Source: Geosiphon pyriformis (Eukaryota; Glomeromycota; Glomeromycetes; Archaeosporales; Geosiphonaceae). Taken from it: a stretch of DNA of 64,000 nt. Under the pieces are notes generated by a model. The model was not told the DNA's origin. It worked only from the letters and a program-made list of their open reading frames with translations, and searched no databases. Below, piece after piece: positions 60,836-64,000 of the stretch. The first letter of the stretch is position 1. The number at the start of each line of letters is the position of its first letter. A program made the position numbers and the translations under genes. The stretch is taken from contig JAAOMT010000665.1 in NCBI GenBank assembly GCA_016748015.1, positions 212,205-276,204 of the forward strand, in the 5' to 3' direction.

Positions 60836-61825
60836 TTAGTCGATTTTTAGGTGGCCATCCTGGCTTTTTACCAACAAGATTTGACCATCTTTATGGTAAA
60901 CCACGTCTTCCAAGAATTTATAAAGCTAATTTTTCAATTATTGAAGCTTGTTTAATTAGCTCGGAGGGCATAAACAAAATTTAATGATAATACCTCTTCA
61001 AAATCAACAAATTTGTGTGGATGTGCCAACTTTGAATCCAAGTTATAGACCTGAATTGCATCTTCTAGTCCACCTTCATTGTAAATAGGCTTGATTGCAA
61101 TCCAATGATGGGATTTCCAGAAAAAAAACCGAGTGAGGGGTATATTGAGAATAAGGCCAAAGAGAGTAGAATCCGCAAATTGAATCACCGTTCTAATATC
61201 TAATAAAATTAGGCGGGATGGGAAATGATATAAAATCACCACGAGCAGTTTTGGTTTCTATACCCTAAACCAGGTAAAAAGGGCCTTCCAAGTACCTTTT
61301 CTAATGTCAAACCATTGGAGTTCTAGTCCAACTTTCCTCAAAGCCAACTCGATTACATTGATGTCATAGTTGCCAACTCCTCTATCATACATTATAATTT
61401 TTCCAAACAAAAAGCGTCAAAATTTGAAGAACCAAAAATATCTTGTCAATACGAAGAAACACTTGCAACAGGCTCTTGTGAGGGTTAATGAAGTAAGAGA
61501 GCCAGGTTTTAGCTTCGTGGTTAGTCTCTTTGGCAAGCGTTTCCGCGATTTGGTCAAGTTGATGTTTTGAATAAGCTGCATTTTGGAGCTTTTCAATTGA
61601 GTATAGCCATATTGAGCTTGGAAAGGAAATGGGAATTAATAAGTTAAATGAAAGATATACCTACAAGATTATTTATTGTATGCTGCAAACCAGATGGCGG
61701 TGAAGACAAAGAATTAGAGTAATTTAGTAGATTTGCAGACTTAAGAAGACAGAAATGTGCTAAACCTGTCCACAGAACCATAGCCGTTGTTTTTCATGAT
61801 ACGGTAGTTGAGAAGAGGAGTCCAT
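60836..61825 (-). CDS. Josephin-domain deubiquitinase (JOSD-like)
   Basis: Cysteine protease that removes ubiquitin; this is a stand-alone Josephin domain rather than an ataxin-3 type protein. Six exons on the minus strand, 61825-61766, 61682-61661 (22 nt), 61575-61461, 61381-61296, 61199-60994 and 60925-60836, give 192 aa, close to JOSD1/2 length. Key segments: YHEKQRLWFCGQ joined to HTINNLV gives C-x-x-H-x-x-N-N-L with the catalytic Cys. AYSKHQLDQIAETLAKET follows, then NPHKSLLQ, GNYDINVIELALRKVGLELQ, HHWIAIKPI with the catalytic His, and VYNLDSKLAHPHKF with the Asn/Asp. The end is LYKFLEDVVYHKDGQILLVK. The join between exons 3 and 4 (61461/61381) is the least certain: other nearby GT/AG pairs also keep the frame. 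It diverges from the Naa20 gene. Confidence 0.85.
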
Positions 61826-62011
61826 AAAGTGTTTTTGTTGTCTGATTAAAAGATTCATTCATTTAAATATATATATAAAAAAGTGGGGCCTATATCAAAG
61901 ATCCTTTGATCTAATGCCAAATAAAAGATTCTTTTAGGCCAGTCGGAATAATTTCCGGAAAATTATCTTTTAAAAGTTCGCGAGTTTCTTCTCTAGAAAC
62001 TCACATTAAAA
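61826..62011. promoter_or_regulatory. Short divergent promoter: Josephin and Naa20 genes
   Basis: Only 186 bp separate the two start codons, so both genes must share this region. It includes a short (AT)n run near 61868. Confidence 0.55.
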
Positions 62012-62924
62012 ATGAGCATACTTCGCCGTTTTAAGGCCACTGATTTGTTTCGTTTTAATAACATGTAAAACTTCTGTTTCTCAATTTTAATTACCATTTA
62101 TATTTTTCTCACTCATCCTCTTTGACCCTTTCCAATGTAGAAATTTGGACTTTCTCACCGAAACAGTAAGTATTGTTTAATTTTCACATTTATCTACTTA
62201 TTTGATATTTTTTGTCTTCTTTTCCTGCCTTAATTTTTTTCTTTATGAAATAGTATAACATTTCTTTCTATCTCTCTTATCTCGCGCGTTGGCCTGATCT
62301 TTTCTGTCTTCAAGAGTCACCCAATGGAACCTTGATGGGATATTGTAAGTTTTTTAGGTCTGATTTGCAAGTATTCTATTATTTTTAACCCAGCTTAATG
62401 GCATCTTCAATTTCTTCGCTCAAATAGTCATGGGGAAAGCTGAAGGACGTGGTAAAGATTGGCACGGCCATGTGACTGCAATTACCGTCGCACCTGAATA
62501 CCGTCGATTAGGATTGGCCGATGGAATGATGCAATTATTGGAAAATGTTTCCGAGAAGACGTTGGTTCAACTACTTTTCTGTAAATTTACCTTTAATGTT
62601 ACAACTGATTGTGGTCTTGTCAAATTTTTCAGATACGATGGGTACTTTGTAGATCTCTTTGTACGTGTTTCAAACACGGTTGCCATTGGAATGTACAAAA
62701 AATTTGGATATTCTGTATTCAGACGTGTGATAGGTTATTATTCCTCGGGAGATGAGGAGGAAGATGCATTTGGTGCGTACTGAAAAAATTTCGGCAGAAA
62801 ATTTGATCAATTATATTAATTCCAATATTTTATAGATATGCACAAGCCATTACCGCGAGATGTAAATCGTGAAAGTGTCAACGAGAATGGGGAAAATACT
62901 TTTGTCAAACCTGAAGATCTTTAG
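62012..62924 (+). CDS. NAA20: N-terminal acetyltransferase B catalytic subunit
   Basis: GNAT-fold enzyme that, with the auxiliary subunit Naa25, acetylates ribosome-bound nascent proteins starting Met-Asp, Met-Glu, Met-Asn or Met-Gln. Six exons, 62012-62064, 62141-62165 (25 nt), 62254-62344, 62428-62560, 62633-62772 and 62836-62924, give 176 aa, as expected for the family. Motifs: the start MSILRRFKATDLFRFNNINL; LDFLTETYNISFYLSYLARW; ESPNGTLMGY; KAEGRGKDWHGHVTAITV; the acetyl-CoA loop EYRRLGLADGMM; and the core YFVDLFVRVSNTVAIGMYKK. The C-terminal DMHKPLPRDVNRESV is also typical. The 72-nt intron at 62561-62632 is a multiple of three without a stop. Naa25 is not in the window. The symbol follows the family name. 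Confidence 0.93.
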
Positions 62925-63480
62925 GAAATTGTGGTTTTTTTATGTAGATTCAAATTGTATATTTTTTAGAGCCATACACTGCCAAGATTTTCATTTCAAG
63001 CACTTACTAGCGAATATAGGCGCTCTTAGGATTATAATTTTATTTTCCGCAGCTTCAAGGAATAAGAGCTTCGTTTCTATGTTGGGGATTCAAGATCCTG
63101 ATTACGTGGAGAATAATGTTTAGGAACAAACTGAAATTTGACAGATACATTTGTGTTGGAGAACTAAGACTAAGTAGGGTAAGATCAAAGACTGAAAGTG
63201 ACCCCCTAGCTTTATTTTAATCTCAGAGATCGCAGATATGTGGTTTTTTTGTAAAAAAAAAATGGAAAAATTACTTTGTGGGTGATAACATTCGGAGTTG
63301 ATTCCAAGCAGTATATTTATATATATATATATATATAGACAAATTAAAGAAAGAAACAACTCGAGAACTTCTATTAGTGATATACTTTGTGGTTTCTCCC
63401 CTGACGCTCTGTGATCTCTCAAAGCAACAAAAAATTTTAATACAGGTGCAATGTTACAGTTCATTTCCCGCTTGGCTTAT
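62925..63480. other. Intergenic between convergent genes
   Basis: 3' flanks of the Naa20 and LRR genes, with an (AT)n run at about 63314-63338. Nothing else is seen. Confidence 0.5.
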
Positions 63481-64000
63481 CTAATTAATTTGGCTGGGCC
63501 ATTCGGTGAGAAGTTTAAAAGATCTTCGACCAACCTTTGGCATATTACGAAGAAAAGCTATACTTTCGCCTATTAAAGCGCAATCTACAACCGCTAAAAC
63601 CATCAAGGATCTCAAATCTGAAAAAAATGCATTTTTAAATCCATTATAATGATCAAAATGTAAAAGGTCTCACGAGATGAATGTAGTACATGCCTTGAGC
63701 CCAATTTACATTTTCCAATAGTACTAGTTCATCAAGCCAATCCATATAAGAAATATCCCAGTATACAAGATTAATAAGTCCTCTAGAGAGTATTCCGAGT
63801 GCGTTTGGCCCATTAAAACGATTAAAACATCCTGCGATGGACAAATGGGTCAAGAGTGGAACAGTGGAGACTAGTAAAGTTGATATTGGGATAGCGCTTA
63901 TATTTTCCATGAAAGCCAGATTCAATCGCCTCAGATTTAGTAAAGTACAAATATATTTGGTTTTCTCCAAAGATTCAACCTCGCTTCGCTCCAATATTCC
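63481..64000 (-). CDS. Leucine-rich repeat protein, 3' part (cut by window end)
   Basis: C-terminal part of an RNI/LRR protein, of the type often attached to an F-box in this kind of genome; any F-box would lie beyond the window. The visible exons on the minus strand are 64000-63694 and 63617-63481. Repeats are visible as LNLRRLNLAFMENISAIPI, VPLLTHLSIAGCFNRF, LSRGLINLVYWDISYM and, across the intron, NVNWAQDLRSLMVLAVVDC. The intron starts with GC (CAAG|gcatgt) and ends tttttttcag. This joint gives a smooth LRR and an open frame to the stop at 63481, whereas the nearby GT donors give the wrong phase. Confidence 0.68.

Noticed and set aside
1-64000. CRISPR arrays, rRNA, bacterial operons
   Set aside because: No regularly spaced direct repeats with unique spacers, no rRNA-like blocks and no polycistronic layout. 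All supported host genes have eukaryotic introns.

Overview
The window is nuclear DNA of a fungus. Host genes carry many short introns (roughly 50-150 nt), and intergenic DNA is very AT-rich. LINE and Ty3/gypsy elements fill the first third. The LINE family and the Mrr-like nuclease relic resemble families I associate with arbuscular mycorrhizal fungi (Glomeromycotina, Rhizophagus-like). That placement is from memory and was not tested by a search.

Layout. (1) 1-22337 is a transposon graveyard: a 5'-truncated LINE (about 760-2653), degenerate solo-LTR-like copies (3851-5490), a decayed full-length Ty3/gypsy element on the minus strand (6034-14553) with another LTR inserted inside its own 3' LTR, and a near full-length LINE (about 15435-22337). 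Both LINEs are dead mainly through in-frame stop codons rather than frameshifts. (2) 22338-34157 has no gene I can support. Its first 4 kb is extremely AT-rich, and the rest carries a series of (ATT)n/(AAT)n microsatellites leading to a GATA-factor promoter. (3) 34158-50556 is gene-dense: a two-finger GATA factor with an AreA-type N-terminus, an unrecognised protein, a DHHC palmitoyltransferase, a second unrecognised protein, a Kar5-type nuclear fusion protein, the small subunit of molybdopterin synthase, thiamine pyrophosphokinase and a TBC Rab-GAP. (4) 50557-54925 is an AT-rich island followed by a broken Mrr-like nuclease gene. (5) 54926-64000 is again dense: a Set3/KMT2E-like PHD-SET protein, a Josephin deubiquitinase, the NatB catalytic subunit Naa20, and the 3' part of a leucine-rich-repeat gene cut by the window end.

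Exon structures were worked out by hand from splice sites, reading phase and family motifs. For the GATA, DHHC, Kar5, MoaD-like, thiamine pyrophosphokinase, TBC, Josephin, Naa20 and PHD-SET genes every exon sum is a whole number of codons. Several genes are divergent pairs with short shared promoters (39184-39450, 46153-46483, 61826-62011). The genes are mostly unrelated housekeeping or regulatory functions (nitrogen-type transcription control, lipidation, karyogamy, two cofactor pathways, vesicle traffic, chromatin, ubiquitin, N-terminal acetylation), with no sign of a biosynthetic cluster. The points most worth following are the karyogamy gene, the duplicated GATA finger with matching introns, three GC-AG introns, a 6-nt candidate microexon, the stop-codon-only decay of the LINEs, and the bacterial-type nuclease relic.
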